A DNA stretch of 64,000 nucleotides from the NCBI RefSeq assembly GCF_002291145.1, contig NZ_NTGE01000099.1, forward strand, positions 115,947-179,946, in the 5' to 3' direction. The notes under the pieces are model-generated. The model did no database searches. It saw nothing but the letters and a program-made list of their open reading frames with translations, and had not been told where the DNA came from. A program made the position numbers and the translations under genes. Within the stretch, counting starts at the first letter, position 1, and every line of letters starts with the position of its first letter. Shown one piece after another: positions 15,512-23,620 of the stretch. Source of the DNA: Streptomyces sp. SA15. Its GTDB lineage: Bacteria; Actinomycetota; Actinomycetes; Streptomycetales; Streptomycetaceae.

Positions 15512-16135
15512 TCAGGCTTCGGCCTGCTCCGCGGGCTTCTTTTCCGGTGGCTGGAAGCCGTCGGTGTCGAGCGTGCAGCCGAACGGGTCCGGGATGTAGA
15601 GCTTCTCGCCGAAGGGTTTGGTGAAGCGGACTTCATACCCGTTCGCGGACGGCGACCCGTAGACGATGGCCTGCTTGTCCTGCATGTCGAGGACCAGATA
15701 GATGGGGACGCCGGCCTTCCCATACGTCTCGACCTTGTCGGTGAGGTCTTTGTCCCGGGTGGACTTCGAGGTCAGTTCCGCAACGAGGGAAAGGCCTTCT
15801 CCGTCCAAGTGCTCGCTGTCCGTCTCATACGTCTGCTCGTGCGCGGCATGGATGTCCGGTCCGTACGCACGCTCGACCTCGGGGAAGACAAACAGCTGGG
15901 GAGTCCGCTCGATGATGTGACCTTCGGGGAGGTGTGGCTCAAGTCGGTTGCACACCAGCTTCATGACGCGGGTGTAGTACCCCTTGGACCACGGCGACAC
16001 GACGATGCTCCCCCTGATGATCTCGGCCTTGTAGCCGTCGGGCACGTGCAGCTCGTCGAGCAGGTCCAAAAGCTCCTCGAAGTCGCTGCGGGGCTTGGTG
16101 CCGCTTATCACCGGTCGCTCTGCCATGAGTGTCAT
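15512..16135 (-). CDS. Uma2-family (DUF820) endonuclease-fold protein
   Basis: A 207-residue protein from ATG 16135 with AGGGGAGGG just upstream; ATG 16126 is an alternative. It has the DUF820/Uma2 pattern of a PD-(D/E)XK-like fold: YKAEIIRGSIVVSPWSKGYY, then ERAYGPDIHAA with the conserved PDI/PDV aspartate, then LVAELTSKSTRDKDLTDKVE with the ExxSKST acidic/lysine motif, and YLVLDMQDKQ. Biochemical activity is not established for most of the family, which is greatly expanded in Streptomyces and cyanobacteria. It is convergent with the kinase-like gene, separated by only 3 bases. Confidence 0.85.
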   Translation of the reverse strand: MTLMAERPVISGTKPRSDFEELLDLLDELHVPDGYKAEIIRGSIVVSPWSKGYYTRVMKLVCNRLEPHLPEGHIIERTPQLFVFPEVERAYGPDIHAAHEQTYETDSEHLDGEGLSLVAELTSKSTRDKDLTDKVETYGKAGVPIYLVLDMQDKQAIVYGSPSANGYEVRFTKPFGEKLYIPDPFGCTLDTDGFQPPEKKPAEQAEA

Positions 16136-16170
16136 GATGCGCCCTCCCCTTGATACGGACCAGCCGCCAC

Positions 16171-16935
16171 TCAGAGTAGCGACTCGCGTACACCACCGCC
16201 GTCGATCTCGTCCTTCAGCCCCACCCCCGTAACCCCCAACTCCCGCGCCCTCCCCATCAACCCCGCCAACTTCCCCGCCGCCGTCCCATACGTCAGCCCC
16301 AGCGGCGGCCGGATGTTGGACAGGCAGTTGCGGTCGGCGTCCGTCGTCGTGCCCGGGTGGGGGCCGTACGTCAGGTACGCCCCCAGCGAGTCCGCCGCCG
16401 ACATGCCGGGGCGTTCGCCGACCAGGACCACCACCATCGCCGCGCCCATCGCCGCCGCGATGTCGTCGCCGAGGGCCACCCGGGCCTGTTCGGCGAGGAC
16501 CACCGGGGCGATGCTCCAGGACGCCAGCCGCGCCACCGTCTCCCGTAGCACCGCCGCCGCGTGCTCGTGCACCGCCCGGCTCGACAGACCGTCCGCGATC
16601 ACGAACACCGCGTCCCACTCCCCCACCGGCAGATGCGCGCGGTCCGTGGCGTCCAGCCGTCGCCCCAGGTCCGGTCGCTGGAGGTACGTGAGCCGGTCGG
16701 GGGCCGCGCTGCGGACCCGTATGGTCGGCATCCCGGCGAGCCCCGCCGCGACCGCTTCCGGGTCGAACGGCGTGTGCACCGCGTCCCGTGCCGCCGCGTG
16801 CGCGGCCTGGAGTTCCAGGCGGTGCCGGGTCGGGAGCGCGGATCCCGCGCGGCCGAGGCCGATGCGGGCCTGGGTGTGGCGGCGCAGGGCCGACCACAGG
16901 GTCGAGTCGTCCGTGTGGACCGGAAGGTGACTCAT
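16171..16935 (-). CDS. eutC: Ethanolamine ammonia-lyase small subunit
   Basis: A 254-residue small subunit of the adenosylcobalamin-dependent enzyme splitting ethanolamine into acetaldehyde and ammonia. Family motifs are clear: RIGLGRAGSALPTRHRLELQ near the N-terminus, VFVIADGLSSRAVHEHA, VLVGERPGMSAADSLGAYLT and DRNCLSNIRPPLGLTYGTAA. Its ATG overlaps the eutB stop by four bases, so the subunits are co-translated. No shell protein or aldehyde dehydrogenase genes are nearby. Confidence 0.97.
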   Translation of the reverse strand: MSHLPVHTDDSTLWSALRRHTQARIGLGRAGSALPTRHRLELQAAHAAARDAVHTPFDPEAVAAGLAGMPTIRVRSAAPDRLTYLQRPDLGRRLDATDRAHLPVGEWDAVFVIADGLSSRAVHEHAAAVLRETVARLASWSIAPVVLAEQARVALGDDIAAAMGAAMVVVLVGERPGMSAADSLGAYLTYGPHPGTTTDADRNCLSNIRPPLGLTYGTAAGKLAGLMGRARELGVTGVGLKDEIDGGGVRESLL

Positions 16936-18332
16936 GCCGCCCTACCTTCTTTCAGCTCCCGCCCGATCGCCGTCAGCGGATGCGATGTGACCTCGCGGAT
17001 TCCTCCACGCTCGTCCAGCAGCCCGATCGACGCGAGCCACGCCTCGAACTCCGGCGCCGGGCGCAGTCCCAGCACCTCCCGCAGGTACAGCGCGTCGTGG
17101 TACGAGGCCGACTGGTAGTTGAGCATGATGTCGTCGCCGCCCGGCGTGCAGATCACGAAGGACGCGCCGGCCACGCCCAGCATGGTCAGCATCGTCGCCA
17201 CGTCGTCGTCATCGGCGTCGGCGTGGTTCGTGTAGCAGATGTCCAGGCCCATCGGCAGGCCGAGCAGCTTGCCGCAGAAGTGGTCCTCCAGGGCGGCGCG
17301 GAGGATCTGCCGACCGTCGTAGAGGTACTCGGGGCCGATGAAGCCGACGACCGTGTTCACCAGCAGCGGGTCGTAGCGGCGTGCCACCGCGTACGCCCTC
17401 GCCTCCACCGTCTGCTGGTCCACGCCGTGGTGGGCGTCGGCGGAGAGGGCGCTGCCCTGCCCGGTCTCGAAGTACATCGCGTTCCGGCCGACCGTGCCCC
17501 GGTCCAGGCCCCGTACCGCCTCGTAGGCCTCGTCCAGCACGCCCAGCGTCACTCCGAAGGACGCGTTCGCCGCCTGCGTCCCCGCGATGGACTGGAAGAC
17601 GAGGTCGACGGGCGCTCCCCGCTCCATCAGATCCACGCTCGTCGTGACGTGGCACAGCACGCAGGACTGGGTGGGGATGGAGTAGCGCGCGATCACTCCG
17701 TCCAGCAGCTCCAGCAGGTCCCGTACCGCCTTCGGGCTGTCCGTGGCGGGGTTGATGCCGATCACCGCGTCGCCGGAGCCGAGCAGCAGGCCGTCCAGCA
17801 GCGCGGCCGCCACCCCCGCCGGGTCGTCCGTCGGATGGTTCGGCTGCAATCGCGTCGCCAGCCGTCCCGGCAGGCCGATCGTCGAGCGGAACGCGGTCAC
17901 CACGCGCACCTTGCGGGCCACCGCGACCAGATCCGCGTTGCCCATCAGCTTGGACACCGCCGCCACCATCTCCGGCGTCAGCCCGGGGGCGAGCGCGGCC
18001 AGGGCCTCGGCGTCGGCGGCCTCCGACAGCAGCCACTCCCGGAACTCGCCGACGCTGAGACCCGCCACCGGCCCGAACGCCGCCGCGTCATGGGTGTCGA
18101 GGATCAGCCGCGTCACGTCGTCGGTCTCGTACGGGATCACCGGCTCGGCCAGGAAGGCCGCGAGCGGCACCTCCGCCAGCGCCCACCGCGCCGCGACCCG
18201 CTCCTGCGCCGACCGGGCGGCGAGCCCGGCGAGCCGGTCGCCGGAACGCTCGGGGCTCGCGGCGGCGAGCAGACGGGCGAGGGAGTCGAAGCGGTGGCGC
18301 TCGCCGCCGAGGGTGGAGGTGTAGGCGCTCAT
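16932..18332 (-). CDS. eutB: Ethanolamine ammonia-lyase large subunit
   Basis: A 466-residue catalytic subunit with the TIM-barrel core that binds ethanolamine and the corrinoid. Recognisable segments include AKLMGNADLVAVARKVRV-type text, VIGINPATDSPKAVRDLLEL, QSCVLCHVTTSVDLMERGAP, FETGQGSALSADAHHGVDQQ and MLNYQSASYHDALYLREVLG. Length is normal. It is first in the eutB-eutC unit and divergent from a permease at 18536, so the 203-bp gap should carry both promoters. Confidence 0.97.
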   Translation of the reverse strand: MSAYTSTLGGERHRFDSLARLLAAASPERSGDRLAGLAARSAQERVAARWALAEVPLAAFLAEPVIPYETDDVTRLILDTHDAAAFGPVAGLSVGEFREWLLSEAADAEALAALAPGLTPEMVAAVSKLMGNADLVAVARKVRVVTAFRSTIGLPGRLATRLQPNHPTDDPAGVAAALLDGLLLGSGDAVIGINPATDSPKAVRDLLELLDGVIARYSIPTQSCVLCHVTTSVDLMERGAPVDLVFQSIAGTQAANASFGVTLGVLDEAYEAVRGLDRGTVGRNAMYFETGQGSALSADAHHGVDQQTVEARAYAVARRYDPLLVNTVVGFIGPEYLYDGRQILRAALEDHFCGKLLGLPMGLDICYTNHADADDDDVATMLTMLGVAGASFVICTPGGDDIMLNYQSASYHDALYLREVLGLRPAPEFEAWLASIGLLDERGGIREVTSHPLTAIGRELKEGRAA

Positions 18333-18535
18333 GGCGGCGACGCTACGAGGCGCGCAGCGCCCTGGTCCACGGACCGCCGGAGAGTTAACAAGAGCGTTCG
18401 CCGCACGCGTTTTCTAAAGGTCTGGTTGACAAACATTTAACGCCTCGCCGCCCTTGACCGACTCATTCGGGCGACAGAGTTCCGGTCCAGCGGCAATGCG
18501 CGGCGCGATCACGGCAACCAGGAAGGGGCCACCCG

Positions 18536-20047
18536 ATGGCAGTACAGGAGGGCGTCGCCCCCGAGGAGAAGACAGGCGGCGACGGCACCGTCCACCGGCT
18601 CAAGCCCAACGCCGTGGGCCTGCTCGGGGTGGTCTTCATGGCCGTCGCGACCGCCGCGCCGATCACCGCGATGACCGGCAACGTGCCCTTCATGGTGTCG
18701 TCCGGCAACGGCATCGGCGCCCCGGCGAGCTACCTCGTCGCAATGGTCGTACTGGCAATCTTTTCCGTCGGCTTCACGTCGATGGCGAAGCACATCACCT
18801 CCACCGGCGCCTTCTACGGCTTCATCTCCTACGGCCTCGGCCGCACCGTGGGACTCGCCTCCGGGATGCTCGCCACCTTCGCGTACGTCGTCTTCGAGCC
18901 GGCGCTGATCGGCATCTTCTCGGTCTTCGCGACGACGACCCTTCAGGACCAGACCGGGCTGAGCGTGCCGTGGTGGCTGTTCGCGGCCCTGATGCTCGGG
19001 ATCAACGCGATGGGCACCTGGTTCGGTGTCTCGGTCGCCGAGAAGGTGCTCGTGGTGCTGCTGGCCACCGAGGTCCTCATCCTCGGCCTGATGGCCGGGT
19101 CCGTGGCCCTGCACGGCGGCGGCCCGGACGGCTTCACCTTCGGCCCGGTCAACCCGGTCAACGCCTTCCAGGGCACCTCCGCCGGCCTCGGCCTGTTCTT
19201 CGCCTTCTGGTCGTGGGTCGGCTTCGAGTCGACCGCGATGTACGGCGAGGAGTCCCGCGACCCGAAGAAGATCATCCCCAAGGCGACGATGATCTCGGTC
19301 CTGGGCGTCGGCGTCTTCTACGTCCTCGTCTCCTGGATGGCCATCACGGGCAACGGCGAGAAGGAGGCCGTAGCGGCCGCCTCCTCCGCGAACCCCCTCG
19401 CCATGTTCTTCAACCCCACCGAGCAGTACGTCGGCCACTGGGCGGTCGTCGTCATGCAGTGGCTGATGATCACCGGCTCGCTGGCCTGCGGCATGGCCTT
19501 CCACAACTGCGCCGCCCGCTACATGTACGCGCTCGGCCGCGAGGGCGTCCTGCCGTCCCTGAAGAACACCATCGGCCGCACGCACGCCCAGCACGGCTCC
19601 CCGCACATCGCGGGTCTCGTCCAGACGATCGTCAGCGGGGTGCTGCTCGCCGCGTTCTGGATCGCGGGCAAGGACCCGTACACCGGGACGTACGTCCTGC
19701 TCGCCATCCTCGGCACCATGGCGATCCTGGTCGTCCAGGCGGTGTGCTCCTTCGCGGTCCTGGCGTACTTCCGCTCGCACCACCCCGAGAGCCGGCACTG
19801 GTTCAGGACGCTCGTCGCTCCGCTGGTGGGCGGGGTGGCCATGCTCGCGGTAGTCGTCCTGCTGGTGTCCAACATGGGCGTGGCGGCCGGCCCGGAGTCC
19901 GGCTCGCTGGTCCTGAAGGCGACACCGTGGCTGGTCGCGCTGGTCGCGGCGGTGGGCGTCGGGTACGCGCAGTACCTCAAGCGGCGCGATCCGTCCCGGT
20001 ACGCGCTGCTGGGGCGGACGGTGCTGGAGGAGACGAAGGAGCGGTAG
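18536..20047 (+). CDS. APC-family permease, probable ethanolamine transporter
   Basis: A 503-residue membrane protein with about 12 transmembrane helices. The first helix carries the APC signature (LKPNAVGLLGVVFMAVATAA then PITAMTGNVPF), and FFAFWSWVGFESTAMYGEES is the helix-6 substrate region of amino acid/polyamine/organocation transporters. It is divergent from eutBC, as ethanolamine permeases often are, so ethanolamine import is the best guess; amino acid transport cannot be excluded from sequence alone. AGGAAGGGG lies just upstream of ATG 18536. Confidence 0.8.
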   Translation: MAVQEGVAPEEKTGGDGTVHRLKPNAVGLLGVVFMAVATAAPITAMTGNVPFMVSSGNGIGAPASYLVAMVVLAIFSVGFTSMAKHITSTGAFYGFISYGLGRTVGLASGMLATFAYVVFEPALIGIFSVFATTTLQDQTGLSVPWWLFAALMLGINAMGTWFGVSVAEKVLVVLLATEVLILGLMAGSVALHGGGPDGFTFGPVNPVNAFQGTSAGLGLFFAFWSWVGFESTAMYGEESRDPKKIIPKATMISVLGVGVFYVLVSWMAITGNGEKEAVAAASSANPLAMFFNPTEQYVGHWAVVVMQWLMITGSLACGMAFHNCAARYMYALGREGVLPSLKNTIGRTHAQHGSPHIAGLVQTIVSGVLLAAFWIAGKDPYTGTYVLLAILGTMAILVVQAVCSFAVLAYFRSHHPESRHWFRTLVAPLVGGVAMLAVVVLLVSNMGVAAGPESGSLVLKATPWLVALVAAVGVGYAQYLKRRDPSRYALLGRTVLEETKER

Positions 20048-20091
20048 GTGTACGGCGCCGGGACTACTGGCAGGTGAGGTTCGAGTGAGTA

Positions 20092-20173
20092 GTGATTGGC
20101 AGATCTGTTCCACCCCCGCGACGGAAAACCCCAGGGCAGGTGGCCGTGCCGGTGGAACAGATCTGCCAATCAC
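20092..20173. repeat. 82-bp palindromic element, copy B (inverted relative to copy A)
   Basis: The same 23-bp arms as copy A (20092-20114 and 20151-20173) enclose a 36-bp centre that, reverse-complemented, differs from copy A at three positions. The outer 8 bases on one side (GCTCACCC) are also shared. It lies between the permease stop (20047) and the converging MarR-type gene stop (20227). Confidence 0.85.
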
Positions 20174-20226
20174 CGGGTGAGCACCACAAGGCAGACTCCG
20201 GCCGAAGGACGTGTGTGGTTTGCGGC

Positions 20227-20724
20227 TCAGCCCCGGCCGAACATCTCGTCCCGGTGCACCCGCCAGCGCTCCATCATGGCCTCGACCTCGCCTTCGACGA
20301 ACTCGAAGAAGGCGAGGGTCTCCTCTAGCCGGCGGCCCGCCGGGGAGTCCGCGCCCAGGCTGGTGACGCCCTCGCGCAGGGCGTCCTCCCAGCGCTTGAT
20401 GATCGCGTTGCGGTTGGTGAGCGCCTCGTACCACTGGTCGCTGTGCACCCGGTAGCGCTCCCGGCGTGAGCCGGGCTCCCGCTCGCGCGAGACCATGTGC
20501 ACCTGTGCCAGGTAGCGCACCGCCCCGGAGACGGCCGCGGGGCTGATCCGCAGCTGTTCGCCCAGTTCGGCGGAGGTCAGCGTGCCGGTGTCGGAGGCGA
20601 GCAGCGCGGCGAAGACCCGGGCGGGCATCCGCGGCAGGCCCGCCTCGACGAGCTGAGCCGCGAAGTGCTCCACGAACCGCGAGACCGCCTCCGCGTCCCG
20701 TCCCGCCCCGGCTGCTTCCGTCAT
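20227..20724 (-). CDS. GbsR/MarR-type transcriptional regulator
   Basis: A 165-residue winged-helix regulator. The DNA-binding core is PARVFAALLASDTGTLTSAE, then LGEQLRISPAAVSGAVRYLA and the wing SREREPGSRRERYRV; a C-terminal helical region (ETLAFFEFVEGEVEAMMERW) is for dimerisation. It is divergent from the ABC exporter operon at 20828, and the 103-bp gap contains a strong palindrome, so it probably represses the exporter and itself, with the export substrate or a stress ligand as inducer. The target is inferred from position. Confidence 0.88.
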   Translation of the reverse strand: MTEAAGAGRDAEAVSRFVEHFAAQLVEAGLPRMPARVFAALLASDTGTLTSAELGEQLRISPAAVSGAVRYLAQVHMVSREREPGSRRERYRVHSDQWYEALTNRNAIIKRWEDALREGVTSLGADSPAGRRLEETLAFFEFVEGEVEAMMERWRVHRDEMFGRG

Positions 20725-20779
20725 GCCTCGATCATCTCCCCTGCTCAGACACCGCCCACCAGTCTATCCGCCATTTTGA

Positions 20780-20814
20780 CGCTTCCTTAACTTCACAAAT
20801 TTCTGAAGGAAGCG
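20780..20814. promoter_or_regulatory. Nested palindromic operator for the MarR-type regulator
   Basis: Outer perfect arms CGCTTCCTT (20780-20788) and AAGGAAGCG (20806-20814) enclose an inner near-perfect palindrome TTCACAAATTTCTGAA (20792-20807). It ends 13 bases before the exporter ATG and overlaps a TTGACG hexamer at 20776, so binding would block transcription. Confidence 0.75.
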
Positions 20815-20827
20815 TACGTTCTGAAGT

Positions 20828-21748
20828 ATGACCAAGGCAAACCCCGCCATTGAGGTATCCGGGCTGCACAAGTCGTTCGGCAGGACGCACGCCCTCGCCG
20901 GCCTCGACCTGGACGTCGAGACCGGCGAGGTCCACGGCTTCCTCGGCCCGAACGGCGCCGGCAAGTCCACCACCATCCGTGTTCTGCTCGGCCTGCTGCG
21001 CGCCGACTCGGGCGCCGCGCGGGTACTCGGCCGCGATCCGTGGACGGACGCCGTGGAGGTGCACCGCCGGATCGCGTACGTCCCCGGGGACGTGACGCTG
21101 TGGCGCAACCTCTCCGGCGGCGAGGTCATCGACCTCTACGGCCGTCTGCGCGACGGCGGACTCGACAAGAAGCGCCGGGCCGAGCTGATCGAGCGGTTCG
21201 AGCTGGACCCGACGAAGAAGGGCCGCACCTACTCCAAGGGCAACCGGCAGAAGGTCGCCCTGGTCGCGGCCTTCGCCTCCGACGTCGACCTGCTGATCCT
21301 GGACGAGCCGACCTCGGGCCTGGACCCGCTGATGGAGGAGGTCTTCCAGCGGTGTGTGGAGGAGGAGCGGGACAGGGGCCGGACCATCCTGCTGTCCTCG
21401 CACATCCTCAGCGAGGTCGAGGAACTCTGCGACCGCGTCAGCATCATCCGCAAGGGCCGCACCGTCGAGACCGGCTCCCTCGCCGACCTGCGCCACCTGA
21501 CGCGCACAAGCGTCACGGCCGAACTCGCCGGCGCCCCCAACGGCTTGTCCCGCCTCCCCGGCGTCCACGACCTCGACATCCAGGGCCACCGGGTCCGGCT
21601 CCAGGTCGACACCGACAAGCTGGACGCCGTACTGCGCTCGCTCAGCGAGTCCGGCGTGCGGTCGCTGACGTCGACGCCGCCGACGCTGGAGGAGCTGTTC
21701 CTGCGGCACTACCAGGAGGACGTACGCGAGGAGGTGGCCGCACGATGA
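20828..21748 (+). CDS. ABC transporter ATP-binding protein (drug/antibiotic export type)
   Basis: A 306-residue ATPase with all nucleotide-binding motifs: Walker A GPNGAGKST, signature YSKGNRQKV (a variant of LSGGQ, usual in this subfamily), Walker B DLLILDEPTSGLDPLM and the H-loop LLSSHILSEVEEL. A C-terminal extension of about 80 residues is typical of DrrA-like exporters. It overlaps the permease gene by four bases (ATGA). The start has only a weak Shine-Dalgarno sequence, and the short leader contains the operator. Confidence 0.95.
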   Translation: MTKANPAIEVSGLHKSFGRTHALAGLDLDVETGEVHGFLGPNGAGKSTTIRVLLGLLRADSGAARVLGRDPWTDAVEVHRRIAYVPGDVTLWRNLSGGEVIDLYGRLRDGGLDKKRRAELIERFELDPTKKGRTYSKGNRQKVALVAAFASDVDLLILDEPTSGLDPLMEEVFQRCVEEERDRGRTILLSSHILSEVEELCDRVSIIRKGRTVETGSLADLRHLTRTSVTAELAGAPNGLSRLPGVHDLDIQGHRVRLQVDTDKLDAVLRSLSESGVRSLTSTPPTLEELFLRHYQEDVREEVAAR

Positions 21749-23349
21749 CCGCCACGGCCTTCGACGTACGGCCCGCCAGCTCGCGCCAACTGGCCGGTAC
21801 CGGCACCCTGTTGCGCTTCGCCCTGCGCCGCGACCGCGCGATGATCCCGCTTTGGGTCGCGGTGAACGCGCTCATGGTCCTCTCCATGCCGAACACCCTG
21901 AAGGGCCTGTACGGCACGGCCGCCGAACGCGCCGACCTGCTGCGGCAGATGGAGACCAACGCCTCGCTGCGCGCCATGGTCGGCCCGGTCTTCGGCGACT
22001 CGCTCGGCGCGCTCACCGCCTGGCGCGTCGGCATCTACGCGGGCGCGCTGGCGGCCGTGATGAGCCTGCTCATCGTCGTACGGCACACCCGGGACGAGGA
22101 GGAGAGCGGCCGTCAGGAGCTGGTGGCGTCGGGGATGGTGGGCCGCCGGGCCTCCCTGACGGCGGCCCTGCTCACGGCGGCCGTCGCCAACGCCGTACTG
22201 GCGCTGCTGCTGACCGCCGGACTGGCCGGCCAGGGTGCCTCGGGCGCCCTGGCGCTCGGGATCGGGATCGCGGGCCTGGGCATGGTGTTCGCCACGATGG
22301 CGGCGGTCGTCGCCCAGCTCACCGAGAGCGCGCGCCTGGCACGCGGGCTGACGGCGGCGGTCCTCGGTGCCGCGTTCGTGCTGCGCGCGGCGGGCGACTC
22401 GGCCACCGACGACGGCTCGTCGGTACTGACCTGGCTGTCACCGCTCGGCTGGCTGGAGAACCTGCGGGCGTTCGCGGACGAGCGCTGGTGGGTGCTGCTG
22501 CTGTTCGTGGCGGCGGTGGCCACCCAGGGCGCCGCGGCCTACGCGCTGGCCGGGCGCCGCGACATCGGCATGAGCTTCCTGCCGACCCGGCCGGGACCGG
22601 CGTTCGGCCGCATGGCGTCGGCGGGTGCGCTGGCCTGGCGGCTGCAGCGGGGCAGCGTGCTCGGCTGGAGCATCGGCTTCTTCCTCGCCGGGGTCGTCTA
22701 CGGCGGCCTGACCGAGGGCGCGGCCGACCTCGTCGGTGACAACGACAATTACCGCCAGATCATCGAGCGGATGGGCGGCCGGGCGGGAATCACGGACGCG
22801 TTCCTGTCCGCGATGATCGGCATGCTCGGCCTGGTCGCCGCGCTCTACATCGTCGCCTCCGTCCTACGGCTGCACGGCGAGGAGACCTCCGGGCGCGCGG
22901 AACCGGTGCTGGCCAACGCGGTGGGCCGACTGCGGTGGGCCGCCGGCCATCTGGCGGTGGCCTTCGGCGGGACCGTACTGATCATGCTGCTCGCCGGTCT
23001 CGGCTTCGCCGTGGGCTACGGCAAGGAGGCCGGGCCGATCCTCGGGGCGTGCCTCGTGCAGGTCCCGGCGGTGTGGGCCATCGGCGGGCTGACGGTACTC
23101 CTGCACGGCCTGGTCCCTCGGGCGGCGGTGGCGGCCTGGGGCGTGGCCGGGGCGGTGCTGCTGATCGGCTGGGTCGGGCCCGCGCTGGACGCTCCGCAGG
23201 CGGTCCTGGACATGTCGCCGTTCGGCCATCTGCCGAAGCTGCCGGGCGGGGGGATGGAGTGGGGGCCGGTGCTGACCCTTCTTCTCCTGACGGTCGCGCT
23301 GACCGGGGTGGGACTGGCGGCGCTGCGGCGGCGGGACATGGCGACGTGA
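21745..23349 (+). CDS. ABC-2-type exporter permease (polyketide antibiotic exporter-like)
   Basis: A 534-residue membrane protein with roughly 12 hydrophobic segments in two similar halves, the layout of actinobacterial exporters labelled as exporter of polyketide antibiotics. It opens with LLRFALRRDRAMIPLWVAVN and has a cytoplasmic RDEEESGRQELVASGMVGRR loop repeated in variant form as HGEETSGRAEPVLANAVGRL. ATG 21745 was chosen because it overlaps the ATPase stop; the frame is open further upstream only as a shadow. With the ATPase and divergent MarR-type repressor it forms a substrate-inducible efflux unit; the substrate is unknown. Confidence 0.9.
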   Translation: MTATAFDVRPASSRQLAGTGTLLRFALRRDRAMIPLWVAVNALMVLSMPNTLKGLYGTAAERADLLRQMETNASLRAMVGPVFGDSLGALTAWRVGIYAGALAAVMSLLIVVRHTRDEEESGRQELVASGMVGRRASLTAALLTAAVANAVLALLLTAGLAGQGASGALALGIGIAGLGMVFATMAAVVAQLTESARLARGLTAAVLGAAFVLRAAGDSATDDGSSVLTWLSPLGWLENLRAFADERWWVLLLFVAAVATQGAAAYALAGRRDIGMSFLPTRPGPAFGRMASAGALAWRLQRGSVLGWSIGFFLAGVVYGGLTEGAADLVGDNDNYRQIIERMGGRAGITDAFLSAMIGMLGLVAALYIVASVLRLHGEETSGRAEPVLANAVGRLRWAAGHLAVAFGGTVLIMLLAGLGFAVGYGKEAGPILGACLVQVPAVWAIGGLTVLLHGLVPRAAVAAWGVAGAVLLIGWVGPALDAPQAVLDMSPFGHLPKLPGGGMEWGPVLTLLLLTVALTGVGLAALRRRDMAT

Positions 23350-23386
23350 CCGGCAGGGGGAACCTCATGGCGACCTGCGCTCGTCC

Positions 23387-23620
23387 ATGCCAGGCATGGG
23401 ACAACGTATGCAGGCCGCCGGCGGATGCCTGACCGCGGCCGTCGGCGCCGGCGCGGGACTCGCGGTGTGGTCCGTCGACGTACGGGAGCGCATCTGGCGC
23501 TTCGAACAGGCACCCGACTGGAGCGTGCTCTACGCCGAGTTGCCGCTGATGATCCTGGGCGGTATCGCCGCCTCCCTCGGGTGCTGGGCGCTGCTCCAGC
23601 GTCTCAGAGCTCGACGCTGA
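23387..23620 (+). CDS. Small two-helix membrane protein
   Basis: A 77-residue protein with two predicted membrane helices, about residues 11-27 (GGCLTAAVGAGAGLAVW) and 50-70 (ELPLMILGGIAASLGCWALL). It follows the exporter permease by 37 bases on the same strand, so it may be the last gene of that operon. Its end overlaps the converging P450 gene by 17 bases. I do not recognise the family. ATG at 23396 or 23408 are alternative starts; no strong Shine-Dalgarno decides between them. Confidence 0.55.
   Translation: MPGMGQRMQAAGGCLTAAVGAGAGLAVWSVDVRERIWRFEQAPDWSVLYAELPLMILGGIAASLGCWALLQRLRARR

Noticed and set aside
18509..20434. 641-codon minus-strand frame opposite the permease
   Set aside because: Antisense shadow; it even reads through the 82-bp palindrome.
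21040..21744. Upstream extension of the ABC permease frame
   Set aside because: It lies wholly inside the ATPase gene; ATG 21745 overlaps the ATPase stop and starts the real membrane protein.
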